A program made the position numbers and the translations under genes. The notes below the pieces were generated by a model. That model saw nothing but the letters and a program-made list of their open reading frames with translations. It was not told the origin of the DNA and made no database searches. A stretch of DNA of 64,000 nt from JBNPEO01 sp050490315 (lineage in GTDB: Bacteria > Actinomycetota > Actinomycetes > Actinomycetales > Micrococcaceae), in assembly GCF_050490315.1 (NCBI RefSeq), contig NZ_JBNPEO010000001.1, positions 310,001 through 374,000 of the forward strand, given 5' to 3'. Every line of letters starts with the position of its first letter. The first letter of the stretch is position 1. Below, one piece after another: positions 50,765 to 60,241 of the stretch.

Positions 50765-51313
50765 ATGCACTTACTTCTACGCACCATCCTGATGCTGTTC
50801 CGCTCCGCACGCAGCTCCGCACTGAGCATCTGGGGTACCTCGTCACTACCGATGAAGGTTCTCCCCACCGACGTGGATATTGCTGTGCACGTAAATAACG
50901 GAATGTACTTTTCATTGATGGACTTGGGGCGCTTTGACCTGATGGTTCGTGCCGGCGTCTGGAAAGCCATGCGCAAACGGGGCTGGACCCCTGTGGTGGC
51001 GTCGCAGACCATCTCCTACCGCAAATCTCTGCAGCTATGGCAGAGATTCACTATTGAGTCCAAGATCATCGGTTTGGATGAAAAGGCCATCTATTTTGAG
51101 CAGCGAGTAGTGGCCGACGGCGAAATTTACGCCCGTGCCTACATCGCCACACGGCTGGTCAGCAAAAAGGGCCCGGTTACCAACGAGGAGATTCTGGCGC
51201 TTCCTGAAGTGGATTCCGTACCCAACGATCTCGCTTTGCCGGAATGGCTACACGAATGGCGCGAGAACATCGCGCTCCCCGGTGCAAGGAAGCCAGCGCC
51301 TCATCAATGGTGA
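50765..51313 (+). CDS. Hotdog-fold acyl-CoA thioesterase-like protein
   Basis: A 182-residue protein of the 4HBT/THEM6-like hotdog group. MKVLPTDVDIAVHVNNGMYFSLMDLGRFDLM holds the active-site region with the conserved D-x-D-x-x-x-H-x-N-N-x pattern. WTPVVASQTISYRKSLQLWQRFTIESK forms the central sheet. It likely hydrolyses acyl-CoA thioesters in the cytoplasm; the substrate is unknown. ATG 50765 has no ribosome binding site because the palindrome occupies the upstream region. Confidence 0.82.
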   Translation: MHLLLRTILMLFRSARSSALSIWGTSSLPMKVLPTDVDIAVHVNNGMYFSLMDLGRFDLMVRAGVWKAMRKRGWTPVVASQTISYRKSLQLWQRFTIESKIIGLDEKAIYFEQRVVADGEIYARAYIATRLVSKKGPVTNEEILALPEVDSVPNDLALPEWLHEWRENIALPGARKPAPHQW

Positions 51314-51422
51314 GGTAACCACGTGGTGAGACAAATCAGTGATTCATAAATAAATACAGCGCAGAGCGAACAAGTTACGCTGGGCTTCGCCATAGTGGGG
51401 AGCCCCGGCGTACCGTTGAAGT

Positions 51423-51845
51423 ATGGCTACCGTTGACATCACAGGTGAACAGTTCGCATCTACCATCCAAGACAATGACATTGTTCTGGTGGATTTCTGG
51501 GCGGACTGGTGCAATCCCTGCAAGCAATTCGCCCCCACATACAGTGCCGCTTCAGAACAGCACGGTGATGTGGTCTTCGCGAAGGTAGATACCGAAGCTG
51601 AGCAGCAATTGGCTGCCGAGGCTGGTATTACCTCTATCCCAACACTGATGGCTTTCCGCGAGCAGGTTCTGGTTTTCTCCCAGCCCGGTGCGCTCGCAGG
51701 TCCGCAGCTTGAGGAAGTTATTAGCGCCGTGAAGGCATTGGACATGGAAGAGGTCCACGCACACGTGGCTCGTGCCCAGGCCGAGGCCCAGAACACTGCG
51801 GCTGAGAATGCTCCGGCTGACAACTCTGAAGCTTCGCAGGCCTAA
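51423..51845 (+). CDS. Thioredoxin with a WCNPC active site
   Basis: A 140-residue thioredoxin-fold protein. The redox pair is Cys30 and Cys33 in VDFWADWCNPCKQF; Asn replaces the usual Gly of WCGPC. The cis-proline is in ITSIPTLMAF and the later GALAGPQLEEVI helix is typical. After about residue 105 there is a 35-residue extension rich in Ala, Glu and Asn, absent from standard thioredoxins. The start ATG 51423 has TGAAG upstream. Cellular targets are unknown; a typical trxA may exist elsewhere. Confidence 0.88.
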   Translation: MATVDITGEQFASTIQDNDIVLVDFWADWCNPCKQFAPTYSAASEQHGDVVFAKVDTEAEQQLAAEAGITSIPTLMAFREQVLVFSQPGALAGPQLEEVISAVKALDMEEVHAHVARAQAEAQNTAAENAPADNSEASQA

Positions 51846-51899
51846 AACGTAGCAGGCCTAGAACGTGGCTGGGCTAGGACTAGCGAGATCTAAAACGAA

Positions 51900-51940
51900 A
51901 CAAGAATTGCCCCAAGGCTCAGCCTTGGGGCAATTCTTGT
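51900..51940. terminator. Bidirectional terminator after the thioredoxin gene
   Basis: A perfect 20-bp inverted repeat (51900-51919 and 51921-51940) with the arm ACAAGAATTGCCCCAAGGCT. It lies between convergent thioredoxin and monooxygenase genes, with a T-rich or A-rich end on each side. Confidence 0.9.
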
Positions 51941-51961
51941 GTGTTCGGGGAGTCGGCTCGC

Positions 51962-52240
51962 TTAGAGGCGTTCGAGTTTCACGGGTTCTGCCAGCAGCGC
52001 GCTGAGGGACTCGTTCAAGTCCTGTACGGCGATGCCTTTGGAGTGCTTGCCAAGATCTGCCTCTGAAGCCCACTGTTCGGTCAAAACCAACTTGTCTTCG
52101 CTCACTTCGGTGAGTTCGTAGCGCAGGCAACCGGGTTCGCGGGTTACTTCTTCGATGGCAATTTCCAAAGCCAGTTTTACGCGGAAAAATTCGCCCTCGT
52201 TGGGGATGAAAGTGGCCTGAAGATCAACGATTTCGCTCAT
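51962..52240 (-). CDS. Antibiotic biosynthesis monooxygenase (ABM) domain protein
   Basis: A 92-residue dimeric alpha-beta barrel protein. EIVDLQATFIPNEGEFFRVKLALEIAIEEVTREPGCLRYEL-type order is seen (strand, helix, PGC-RYEL strand), with VLTEQWASEADLGKHSKG later, all typical of the ABM/YgiN group. Members act on quinones or other small aromatics, or have no known activity. ATG 52240 is preferred over GTG 52261. It is divergent from the acyl-CoA synthetase gene with only 39 bases in between. Confidence 0.85.
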   Translation of the reverse strand: MSEIVDLQATFIPNEGEFFRVKLALEIAIEEVTREPGCLRYELTEVSEDKLVLTEQWASEADLGKHSKGIAVQDLNESLSALLAEPVKLERL

Positions 52241-52279
52241 ATGATTCAGAATACCGGCCACAGTTGGTAGCGTGCTGAC

Positions 52280-54007
52280 ATGTTGTCATATTCGGCCGGA
52301 GACAAAGACGTCCCGCTTTTAGAGACCACCATTGGAACTCAGTTTGAATCTGTGGTGACTCGCTTCCCAGACCGTCAAGCACTCATCGAAGCCCAGCCCC
52401 CACAAGGTGGCCGACCGCGCCATTGGACCTACCAGGAATTAAACAACCACGTTGACGCGCTGGCTTTAGCGCTGATGAACCGTGGGTTTGCGGCTGGGGA
52501 CCGTTTAGGCATTTGGAGCCCAAACTGTGCCGAGTGGGTGATGTTCCAGTACGCCACCGCCAAGATCGGGGTGATTCTGGTCAACGTTAACCCGGCTTAC
52601 CGCAGCCATGAGCTCGAGTTTGTGGTCAACCAAAACGGCATGCGGTCTTTGGTTGTTGCACCTCAAGACAAAAACAGCGACTACCCAGCAATGGCTCGGC
52701 AGGCCTTGGAGAATTGTCCTCAGCTCACCGAGCTGGTGTTCCTTCCTGGCTCTGATGATGCGGCAGGTCCACTCACTGCTGGCGTGCCGCAGACTGATGC
52801 TGAGCTGAGTTACCAGCAGCTGGTGAGTGGAAAGGGGAATCGCGCTGGAACCGCTGCCGCCCCGCCAGGCGTCAACCCAGCACACCATACAGCAGCTCAA
52901 CTGGCCGAGAGGATGGCGAGCCTGACTACGGAAGACCCCATCAACATTCAGTACACCTCTGGCACCACCGGGTTCCCCAAGGGCGCCACCCTCACTCACC
53001 GCAATATCCTGAACAACGGCCACTCAATCGGTGCACTTCTGAACTACACCGAGCAGGACAAAGTGGTCATCCCGGTGCCGTTCTATCACTGCTTCGGTAT
53101 GGTTATTGGCAATCTCAACGTTCTCTCACACGGCGGCTGCGTTATTGTCCCGTCACGCGGATTTACCCCCACCTCGGCGCTTCAAGCAGTTCACGACTTT
53201 GGAGCCACATCCCTGTACGGTGTGCCCACCATGTTTATCGCCGAACTGGCCCTGCCTAATTTCGACGACTATGACCTGAGTTCCCTGCGAACCGGCGTGA
53301 TGGCTGGTTCCTTGTGCCCGGTGGAAGTGATGAAGCAAGTCATCTCACGGATGAACATGAAGGATGTGGCCATTTGCTATGGCATGACGGAGACCTCTCC
53401 GGTGTCCACGATGACCCGGGATGGGGACACCTTGGCCCAGCGCACCGAATCTGTGGGCCGGACCATGCCGCATTTGGAGAGCCAAATTGTTGATCCGGGA
53501 ACGGGCGAGGTGGTTGAGCGGGGGCAGATCGGCGAGCTCTGCACCCGCGGTTACGCCGTGATGAAGGGGTACTGGGGACAAGAGGAAAAAACCGCTGAGG
53601 CGATTGATCCGGAAGGTTGGATGCACACCGGAGACTTGGCCCGGATGGATGCTGACGGCTACATCCTGGTGGAAGGCCGTATCAAGGACATGGTGATTCG
53701 CGGCGGTGAAAACATCTACCCACGCGAGATTGAAGAGTTCCTTTACAGCCACCCGGACATTCAAGACGTTCAGGTCATCGGCATCCCGGACCAAAAGTAC
53801 GGCGAGGAACTGATGGCTTGCATCATTCTCAAAGATGGCGCCGATCCCTTGGATGCAGAGACGGTGCGCGAATTCTGTTCGGGCCGGTTAGCCCACTACA
53901 AAGTTCCGCGCTATGTCCAAGTCCGGGAAAGTTTTCCCATGACAGTGTCCGGGAAGATTCGCAAGGTGGAGATGCGCCAAGAAGCGATCGAAAAGCTGGG
54001 GCTCTAA
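52280..54007 (+). CDS. Acyl-CoA synthetase (AMP-binding, FadD type)
   Basis: A 575-residue adenylate-forming ligase activating a carboxylic acid to its CoA ester. The P-loop is IQYTSGTTGFPKGAT near residue 225. The A5 motif is YGMTETSP near 375, and the hinge is GRIKDMVIRGGENIYPREIEE near 475. The catalytic Lys is in SGKIRKVEM near the end. It resembles medium- or long-chain FadD enzymes and FadD3/AcsF-like groups; the substrate is not certain. There is no strong ribosome binding site before ATG 52280. Next to it are a thioesterase (upstream) and an AlkA-type gene converging from the other side. Confidence 0.9.
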   Translation: MLSYSAGDKDVPLLETTIGTQFESVVTRFPDRQALIEAQPPQGGRPRHWTYQELNNHVDALALALMNRGFAAGDRLGIWSPNCAEWVMFQYATAKIGVILVNVNPAYRSHELEFVVNQNGMRSLVVAPQDKNSDYPAMARQALENCPQLTELVFLPGSDDAAGPLTAGVPQTDAELSYQQLVSGKGNRAGTAAAPPGVNPAHHTAAQLAERMASLTTEDPINIQYTSGTTGFPKGATLTHRNILNNGHSIGALLNYTEQDKVVIPVPFYHCFGMVIGNLNVLSHGGCVIVPSRGFTPTSALQAVHDFGATSLYGVPTMFIAELALPNFDDYDLSSLRTGVMAGSLCPVEVMKQVISRMNMKDVAICYGMTETSPVSTMTRDGDTLAQRTESVGRTMPHLESQIVDPGTGEVVERGQIGELCTRGYAVMKGYWGQEEKTAEAIDPEGWMHTGDLARMDADGYILVEGRIKDMVIRGGENIYPREIEEFLYSHPDIQDVQVIGIPDQKYGEELMACIILKDGADPLDAETVREFCSGRLAHYKVPRYVQVRESFPMTVSGKIRKVEMRQEAIEKLGL

Positions 54008-54019
54008 ACCGCAAAAGAA

Positions 54020-55045
54020 CTAGTGCCCGCGATGATCTTGGATACTCATCCGGGCGCCGAACCGTGGCGCACGTGCACCGGTGAGTCCCAGCAACCGCAC
54101 CACCCGTTGCCGGTGCCCGCGCCACGGTTCAAGCAGCGCCAGCATTCCGGCGTCGTCAGTGCGTTGGCCAGTGAGCGCAAAACCCACAAACTTGGCGAGG
54201 TGATAGTCGCCGACCGCGATTGAATCCGAGCAACCGTGAGTCCGTTGGAGCACTTCGGCCGCCGTCCATTGCCCCACCCCAGGGATGGTCTGGAGCTTGG
54301 CTGACGCCTCGGCAGAAGGCAATAACGCCAAACGTTCAAGTGCGACGGCGGAACGCAAGGCCCGCATCACGGTTGCCGAACGCTGTGGGCCAACACCTGC
54401 TTTGTGCCACTCCCACGAGGGAACGGCAAGCCAATCGGTGGGGGACGGGGCCACCAAAAGTCCCTCCGGTGCAGGACCGGGAGCCACACTTCCATAGCGT
54501 TTTACGAGGTAGCGGTAGCCGCGCCGGGCCTCAATAACCGTGACCTTTTGCTCCAAAATAGTGGGTACCAAGGAATCCACTATCCGCCCGGTGGAGGGTA
54601 AACGCAGTCCCTTGTTTCGGCGTCGTGCTTCAAGGACGTGGTGCGGCAGGGGAGTAGGGAACGGAGTCCCGGATGGTGAGGTGCCGGCGTCGAAATCGCT
54701 CCACGAATCACCCTCGCCGAGCAGGGCCGACAAATTGTCCAGCGCGCTCGCGGCTCCTGGCCCCCAGGCCTGGGCGTCAATCACTTGAGCCCCCGAAACT
54801 TCGGGAGGGCCTTGAACCAAGCGCAGTGTCACCGGCCCGTCCACGGTGGAGAATGCCATCCACCAGCCGTCTGGGTGGACGGCAATTGAGGGGTCGGAAT
54901 TGCTCCGCAGCAGGATGCCAAGGGTTTGGTGCAAATCATATGGTCCGTCCGTCACCCACCGAGTGGCGCCATCGGCGGCGTCCGCCACGGCACTTGGGGG
55001 CTCAACAAGACTCATGGGCTTAATGCTCCCACGCCGCACTGACAT
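54020..55045 (-). CDS. DNA-3-methyladenine glycosylase, AlkA/HhH-GPD type
   Basis: A 341-residue base-excision repair enzyme removing alkylated bases. Helix-hairpin-helix LQTIPGVGQWTAAEVLQR near residue 255 is followed by the catalytic Asp in SIAVGDYHLAKFVG near 280. EQKVTVIEARRGYRYLV near 165 is the conserved first helix of the HhH-GPD domain. ATG 55045 lies 16 bases after the stop of the upstream permease gene; ATG 55015 is a possible alternative. The gene follows the ArsB-like permease and ends convergent to the acyl-CoA synthetase gene, with 12 bases between the stops. Confidence 0.87.
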   Translation of the reverse strand: MSVRRGSIKPMSLVEPPSAVADAADGATRWVTDGPYDLHQTLGILLRSNSDPSIAVHPDGWWMAFSTVDGPVTLRLVQGPPEVSGAQVIDAQAWGPGAASALDNLSALLGEGDSWSDFDAGTSPSGTPFPTPLPHHVLEARRRNKGLRLPSTGRIVDSLVPTILEQKVTVIEARRGYRYLVKRYGSVAPGPAPEGLLVAPSPTDWLAVPSWEWHKAGVGPQRSATVMRALRSAVALERLALLPSAEASAKLQTIPGVGQWTAAEVLQRTHGCSDSIAVGDYHLAKFVGFALTGQRTDDAGMLALLEPWRGHRQRVVRLLGLTGARAPRFGARMSIQDHRGH

Positions 55046-55061
55046 AAAGCCCAGGGAAGTT

Positions 55062-56252
55062 CTAGGCAGGCATTCCGGCGCTCAACCACAAGGCGAACAC
55101 TGCCAAGGGAATTGTTATCACCACTGCCACAATGCCGGCCACAGCAAATCCGCTCCACCGAACTCGAACCCCCAGCACAGCTAGCCGTTCGTGCCAGAGC
55201 AGCGTTGCCAGGGAAGCCCACGGTGTAATCAGCGGGCCAACGTTGACGCCGATCAATAAAGCCGCATACCGGAGTGGGGAACCGGCGGCAGGCTCCAGTG
55301 CCAAATAGGCGGGCAGGTTGTTGGCCAGATTGGCGCTTCCGGTCCCCAACGCTGCCAACTGCACGAGCGGGGCCAAACCATCACCGGGAATCACTTGCCG
55401 CAAAAGCAGCTCGGCAAGCCCTTGAGCGTGCAGGGTTTCGACCACCATAAACAGCCCCGTCGTCAGCATCAGCGGTTTCCACGGAAGCATGGAAATCCTC
55501 AGAACGTGCGGCCTGCGCCACAGATAAAACACCAAAAGCACCACAGCAGCACCCAGAGCTGGCCATTGGACCGGGAGCCCCGAAACCAGCAGCGGCAACA
55601 GCACCACAACCACACCCGCAGCAGCGAGCAAAAGGAGTTTATCCCCGGCAGCGTCAGTGCTGGCGAGGGCATAGGTGCCGCGCAATTGCTTCCGGAACAT
55701 CACCCACAGCAGCAGCACCGGCACCAACAAAGCAACCAAAGCCGGAGCCCACATCAGCCCAGCAAAGGCAGCAGGTGTCAGCCCGGTGTGCTGCTGGGCC
55801 AAAAGATTACTCAAATTGGAGACCGGCAGCAGGAGAGAAACAGTATTCGCCAACCAGATGGTGGTGAGGGCGAAAGGTAGTGGCGGAATTTTCGCGTGCA
55901 AAGCCAACAGAACGACGACGGGTGTCACCAGTACCGCTGTGGTGTCCAGCGAGAAAAACAGGGTGATCACAGACGCCAAACCGATGCTTAACAACCACAG
56001 CCGCACCACACTGTGCCGGCCCAAGCGGGCCATCCGCGAGCTCGCCCAACGGAACAATCCGGCGTCGTCAGCGAGTTCCGTGACGATTGTCATAGCCACC
56101 ACAAAAGTGAGCACCGGAACAGTACGGTCGGCAAGCTCGGAAGCCGATTTCGCAGGCAAGAGCCCGGTAACAAGGCACAACAAACCCAGCACTAGGAACA
56201 GTACGGGTAACAAAAAAGGCCGCAAAGCCGGAGATAGGTGTGGAAGCCGCAC
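55062..56252 (-). CDS. ArsB/NhaD-superfamily membrane transporter
   Basis: A 396-residue membrane protein of the ion transporter superfamily (arsenite pump and sodium/proton antiporter relatives), with about ten helices. FFSLDTTAVLVTPVVVLLA near residue 100 and WLANTVSLLLPVSNLSNLLA near 130 match the conserved transport regions. GTGSANLANNLPAYLAL near 310 is the paired half. The substrate may be arsenite or another oxyanion; no arsR, arsC or arsenite methylase is adjacent, so arsenic transport is not established. GTG 56252 is the first usable start. It is divergent from cbs with 57 bases between. Confidence 0.8.
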   Translation of the reverse strand: MRLPHLSPALRPFLLPVLFLVLGLLCLVTGLLPAKSASELADRTVPVLTFVVAMTIVTELADDAGLFRWASSRMARLGRHSVVRLWLLSIGLASVITLFFSLDTTAVLVTPVVVLLALHAKIPPLPFALTTIWLANTVSLLLPVSNLSNLLAQQHTGLTPAAFAGLMWAPALVALLVPVLLLWVMFRKQLRGTYALASTDAAGDKLLLLAAAGVVVVLLPLLVSGLPVQWPALGAAVVLLVFYLWRRPHVLRISMLPWKPLMLTTGLFMVVETLHAQGLAELLLRQVIPGDGLAPLVQLAALGTGSANLANNLPAYLALEPAAGSPLRYAALLIGVNVGPLITPWASLATLLWHERLAVLGVRVRWSGFAVAGIVAVVITIPLAVFALWLSAGMPA

Positions 56253-56309
56253 CGCACTATCTTCGCACCGCAGGGTGGAGCTCAGTGCCCAGCGGATAAA
56301 GTTGGAAGT

Positions 56310-57695
56310 ATGAAGTACTCCGAGTCCGTTCTGGACCTCATTGGAAACACCCCGCTGATCAAGCTCAACCACGTCAACGAAGGCATCAAAGCCACCGTTC
56401 TGGTGAAGGTTGAGTACATCAATCCGGGCGGTTCCATCAAGGACCGTATTGCGGTCAAAATGATCGAGGACGCGGAGAAGTCAGGCAAACTCAAGCCCGG
56501 GGGAACCATTGTGGAACCCACCTCTGGGAACACCGGTGTGGGACTGGCCCTTGTTGCCCAGCAAAAGGGTTACAAGTGCATTTTTGTGGTTCCGGACAAA
56601 GTGGGCGAGGACAAACGCGCAGTTCTCGCCGCCTACGGTGCCGAAGTTGTTGTTACCCCCACATCCGTGGCTCCCGACAGCCCGCAAAGCTACTACGGCG
56701 TTTCGGATCGATTGGTTCGCGAAATCCCGGGCGCGTACAAACCTGACCAGTTCTCCAATCCTGCAGCGCCCGGCAGCCACTACGAGAGCACCGGCCCCGA
56801 GATTTGGAACGACACCGACGGCCGAGTCACCCACGTGGTGATTGGCGCCGGAACTGGTGGAACCATCACCGGAACCGGACGTTACCTGCGCGAAGTCTCC
56901 GCCGATCGCCCCGAGGCTGAAGGCGGCCGCGTCCAAGTTATTGGGGCAGACCCTGCTGGTTCGGTGTACTCAGGTGGCACCGGACGCCCCTATTTTGTTG
57001 AGGGCGTTGGCGAGGACATCTGGCCGGAGAACTACGATCCTGCGGTTCCTGACCGGGTCATCGCCGTCAGCGATGCTGATTCCTTTGGTATGACTCGCCG
57101 TCTGGCCCGCGAAGAAGGCCTGCTCGTTGGCGGATCCTCGGGGATGGCTGTTGTTGCAGCACTCGAAGCGGCCAAAGACCTGCCCGCCGAAGCCGTAGTT
57201 GTGGTGATCCTGCCGGATTCCGGCCGCGGCTACTTGGGCAAAATCTTCAACGATCAGTGGATGCGTTCCTACGGCTTTTTGCCCGGAGGCGAAGAGGACA
57301 CCGTTGGCTCGGTCCTCGAGTTCAAAACCGGCGGCATCCCGGACCTTGTACACATCCACCCGAATGAAACCGTTCGCGACGTTATCAACATCATGAATGA
57401 GTTCGGCGTCAGTAACATTCCCGTGCTCTCGCAAGAGCCTCCCGTGGTTATGGGTGAGGTCCTCGGCTCCGTTGATGAGCGCACCCTGACCGGCAAACTC
57501 TTCCGCGGCGAAGCGAATCTCACGGACAAAATCTCCGAGCACATGGGGGAGCGCCTGCCCGTTATTGGCTCGCTGGAATCCATCCCCGCGGCACGTGCGC
57601 TGCTCTCCGAGGTCGACGCCGTAATGGTCACCTTTGTGGGTGCTCCGGTTGGCATTGTTACCCGCCACGATCTCCTCGGCTACCTCAGCCACTAA
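56310..57695 (+). CDS. cbs: Cystathionine beta-synthase with CBS domain pair
   Basis: A 461-residue PLP enzyme joining homocysteine and serine to cystathionine in reverse transsulfuration. PLP Lys is in INPGGSIKDR near residue 41, the substrate loop is VEPTSGNTGVG near 72, and the phosphate-binding GAGTGGTITGTGRYL is near 180. The C-terminal CBS pair (about 330-460) has VRDVINIMNEFGVSNIPVL and a second copy ending in GIVTRHDLLGYL. ATG 56310 is used (GGAAG just upstream); no extension is needed. It lies 55 bases before metB, and together they form a transsulfuration operon. Confidence 0.95.
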   Translation: MKYSESVLDLIGNTPLIKLNHVNEGIKATVLVKVEYINPGGSIKDRIAVKMIEDAEKSGKLKPGGTIVEPTSGNTGVGLALVAQQKGYKCIFVVPDKVGEDKRAVLAAYGAEVVVTPTSVAPDSPQSYYGVSDRLVREIPGAYKPDQFSNPAAPGSHYESTGPEIWNDTDGRVTHVVIGAGTGGTITGTGRYLREVSADRPEAEGGRVQVIGADPAGSVYSGGTGRPYFVEGVGEDIWPENYDPAVPDRVIAVSDADSFGMTRRLAREEGLLVGGSSGMAVVAALEAAKDLPAEAVVVVILPDSGRGYLGKIFNDQWMRSYGFLPGGEEDTVGSVLEFKTGGIPDLVHIHPNETVRDVINIMNEFGVSNIPVLSQEPPVVMGEVLGSVDERTLTGKLFRGEANLTDKISEHMGERLPVIGSLESIPAARALLSEVDAVMVTFVGAPVGIVTRHDLLGYLSH

Positions 57696-57750
57696 CACTC
57701 ACCCACCCCGGCGCTCGCGGTTTACAGCGAGCATCAGCGAAAGGACTGCC

Positions 57751-58923
57751 ATGACTGTTCCAGAGAACGCAGGATTCAACACCACCGCCGTGCACGCTGG
57801 CCAAGCTTTTGAGCCGCGTACCGGTGCCGTTGTGCCACCGTTGCATTTCTCCTCCACCTACGCCCAAGACGGAATTGGTGGGCTGCGTGACGGTTACGAA
57901 TACGGCCGTGGCGGAAACCCCACCCGTGACGCTCTGCAAGAGCAGCTCGCTGCAGTTGAAGGTGGCAACCACGCCTATTCCTTCGGCTCGGGCCTAGCAG
58001 CGGAGGATTCGTTGATTCGTGCCCTCTGCCGTCCGGGGGATCACATTGTTTTGGGCAACGACGCTTACGGCGGAACGTACCGGCTGATCAGCCGTATTCA
58101 CTCCGAATGGGGCATCGGCCACAGCGCCGTTGACATGTCCAACCTCGAGGCAACCGCGGCTGCCGTGGCCCAAGCGCCAGGGAAGGTCCGGCTGGTTTGG
58201 GTGGAGACGCCGTCGAACCCGATGATGAAAATCACCAACATCGAGGCGCTCGCCAAAGTAGCGCACGACGCCGGTGCCCTCCTGGTCGTGGACAACACCT
58301 TCGCGTCTCCCTATTTGCAGAACCCGCTCGCCTTAGGCGCCGACGTGGTGGTTCACTCCACCACGAAGTACATCGGTGGGCACTCTGATGTGGTGGGGGG
58401 CGCCGTGGTCCTCAACGATGCTGAGCTGGCAGAAAAGGTGCAGTTTATGCAGTTCGCTGCCGGTGCCGTGTCAGGACCGATGGATGCCTTCCTCACCACG
58501 CGCGGCCTGAAAACCCTTGGTGTCCGTATGGATCGTCACTCGGAGAACGGTCAAGCTGTAGCCGAATGGTTGCTCGATCAGCCGGAGGTTGAAGCAGTGC
58601 TGTACCCGGGCCTGCCGAGCCACCCCGGACACGAGCTGGCTAAAAAGCAGATGAAGAAGTTCGGCGGTATGGTCTCGGTGCAGTTCAAGGGTGGCGAAGC
58701 CGCTGCCCGCAAGGTAGCCGAGGCCACTCGTGTGTTCACTCTGGCTGAGTCCTTGGGCGGCATCGAGTCTTTGGTGAACTACCCCTCTGAAATGACTCAC
58801 GCGTCCGTCAAGGGCACTGAATTGGCTGTCCCTGAGAACCTCTTGCGGCTCTCATGCGGCATTGAGGAATCAGCAGATCTGATCGCAGACCTTGAGCAGG
58901 CTTTCAAAGCGATCGGTAACTAG
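57751..58923 (+). CDS. metB: Cystathionine gamma-synthase / gamma-lyase family enzyme
   Basis: A 390-residue Cys/Met-metabolism PLP enzyme. TTAVHAGQAFEPRTGAVVPPLHFSSTY at the start, EYGRGGNPTRDALQ, VETPSNPMM, and STTKYIGGHSDVVGG (Schiff-base Lys) are in order. The sequence matches MetB-like synthases, which use an activated homoserine and cysteine, although gamma-lyase activity can be shared. ATG 57751 has AAAGGA upstream. Being behind cbs, it may work in either direction of transsulfuration. Confidence 0.93.
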   Translation: MTVPENAGFNTTAVHAGQAFEPRTGAVVPPLHFSSTYAQDGIGGLRDGYEYGRGGNPTRDALQEQLAAVEGGNHAYSFGSGLAAEDSLIRALCRPGDHIVLGNDAYGGTYRLISRIHSEWGIGHSAVDMSNLEATAAAVAQAPGKVRLVWVETPSNPMMKITNIEALAKVAHDAGALLVVDNTFASPYLQNPLALGADVVVHSTTKYIGGHSDVVGGAVVLNDAELAEKVQFMQFAAGAVSGPMDAFLTTRGLKTLGVRMDRHSENGQAVAEWLLDQPEVEAVLYPGLPSHPGHELAKKQMKKFGGMVSVQFKGGEAAARKVAEATRVFTLAESLGGIESLVNYPSEMTHASVKGTELAVPENLLRLSCGIEESADLIADLEQAFKAIGN

Positions 58924-58928
58924 AAACG

Positions 58929-60206
58929 TTGAAATCCTCTACCGCGCGGGGCTGGCTCGCGACTGCAGCCGGGACAATTGCCATCTATTTGGCGCTGCGA
59001 ATTTTGTACACCGCATACATCCCGTTGATGAACGACTTTGAGGTGTACTTCTACGGCGGCAGCCGCGTCCTTGAACAAGGCGAGTCCGCTGTCAGTGGGT
59101 TGTACGCCCCGCGCGAAGGGTTGCCCTTTACCTACCCACCGTTCGCGGCGCTGCTATTTGCCGGGCTTGCAAGCATCGGTTTTGGTGCTGGAATTGTGGT
59201 GTTCACAAGCGCCGCGCTGGTGGGCGCTTTAGTGGTTTCGGCGTGGCTGTCGCGGCACCTTTTTGGCTACCGCACGTGGCGGACCGCTGTTACCGACTGG
59301 CGATTCCGGACAGCTGCCTTGGGCGGTACTGCGGCAGTCCTGCTCTTGGGACCTTGGCGGGACACCTTTGACTTTGGCCAGATCAACATCATTTTGATGG
59401 GGCTGATCCTGGCCGACTTTGCCCTGTACAACAAGGTCTTGTCTCAGAACGCTCAAGGGGGGACTTTCCGCTGGCCAGCCGGACTCCTGATCGGTATAGC
59501 CGCCGGTATTAAACTGACTCCGCTGGCTTTTGGTTTGTACTTTTTAGTCCGGCGTGATTTCAAAGCCCTCGGCTGGCTGGCCACCGGTTTCTTTGGCTCC
59601 ATTGCACTGGCTTGGGCGATTATTCCGAATGCTTCGCTGACGTTCTGGACCAAAATTCTTCCTGACACGGGCCGCATCGGTGGCCCGGCCTACATGGATA
59701 ATCTCTCCGTCAAGGGTCTGCTTTTGCACTTGGGCCTGCCTGATTCTGGGCTGACCAGCGCGTTATGGATGCTCATTGCCATCGCTTTGACTGTTCTTGC
59801 CGCGTTGGTGATACACCGGGCCCTCGCCGCACGGGAAAACTTTGTGGCAGTCTCCGCCACCGCTCTTTTGATGCTCCTGATCAGCCCGGTTTCGTGGTCC
59901 CACCACTGGGTGTGGATTGCTGTGGCGTTGCCCTCGATGGGCTTTGCCATGCACCGTATGCCTGCCCGCCGCGGCGGAATGCGCATTGCAGGATGGATCA
60001 TCCTTTCGGTCACAACAGTGGTGTTTTACCTGACGCCGAAGTACCTGACCATGATGGCTGGTGCGCGCGAGTGGGGCAAAGATCCTCAGACGCAATGGCA
60101 GTTGATGGCCTCGAGTCCAGGAGTCTTGTGCGGCATCGCCATGCTGATTTATTGGTTCATCGCGTACCGACCGCTGGGCCGGGCCGCGGTTCAGGCCACT
60201 GCGTAG
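58929..60206 (+). CDS. GT87-like polyprenyl-phosphate-dependent glycosyltransferase (DUF2029)
   Basis: A 425-residue membrane protein with about ten helices. DFEVYFYGGSRVLEQGESAVSGLYAPREG near residue 35 and PFTYPPFAALLFAGL near 65 are the DUF2029/GT87 signature, with the probable catalytic Asp in the first loop. The segment FGQINIILMGLILAD near 155 and SPVSWSHHWVW near 315 are also conserved. Relatives are alpha-mannosyltransferases using polyprenyl-phosphomannose to build lipoglycans. TTG 58929 is the only start near metB; the region upstream of it has no good ribosome binding site. Confidence 0.85.
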   Translation: MKSSTARGWLATAAGTIAIYLALRILYTAYIPLMNDFEVYFYGGSRVLEQGESAVSGLYAPREGLPFTYPPFAALLFAGLASIGFGAGIVVFTSAALVGALVVSAWLSRHLFGYRTWRTAVTDWRFRTAALGGTAAVLLLGPWRDTFDFGQINIILMGLILADFALYNKVLSQNAQGGTFRWPAGLLIGIAAGIKLTPLAFGLYFLVRRDFKALGWLATGFFGSIALAWAIIPNASLTFWTKILPDTGRIGGPAYMDNLSVKGLLLHLGLPDSGLTSALWMLIAIALTVLAALVIHRALAARENFVAVSATALLMLLISPVSWSHHWVWIAVALPSMGFAMHRMPARRGGMRIAGWIILSVTTVVFYLTPKYLTMMAGAREWGKDPQTQWQLMASSPGVLCGIAMLIYWFIAYRPLGRAAVQATA

Positions 60207-60241
60207 CCTGAATTGCCGCACTTGCTGAACTGCTGCACGTC

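Noticed and set aside
55062..56252. Assigning arsenite export to the ArsB/NhaD-like gene
   Set aside because: No other arsenic gene is near, and the superfamily includes sodium/proton and other anion carriers.
56253..56309. A SAM or T-box riboswitch before cbs and metB
   Set aside because: The gap is only 57 bases and shows no conserved riboswitch elements.
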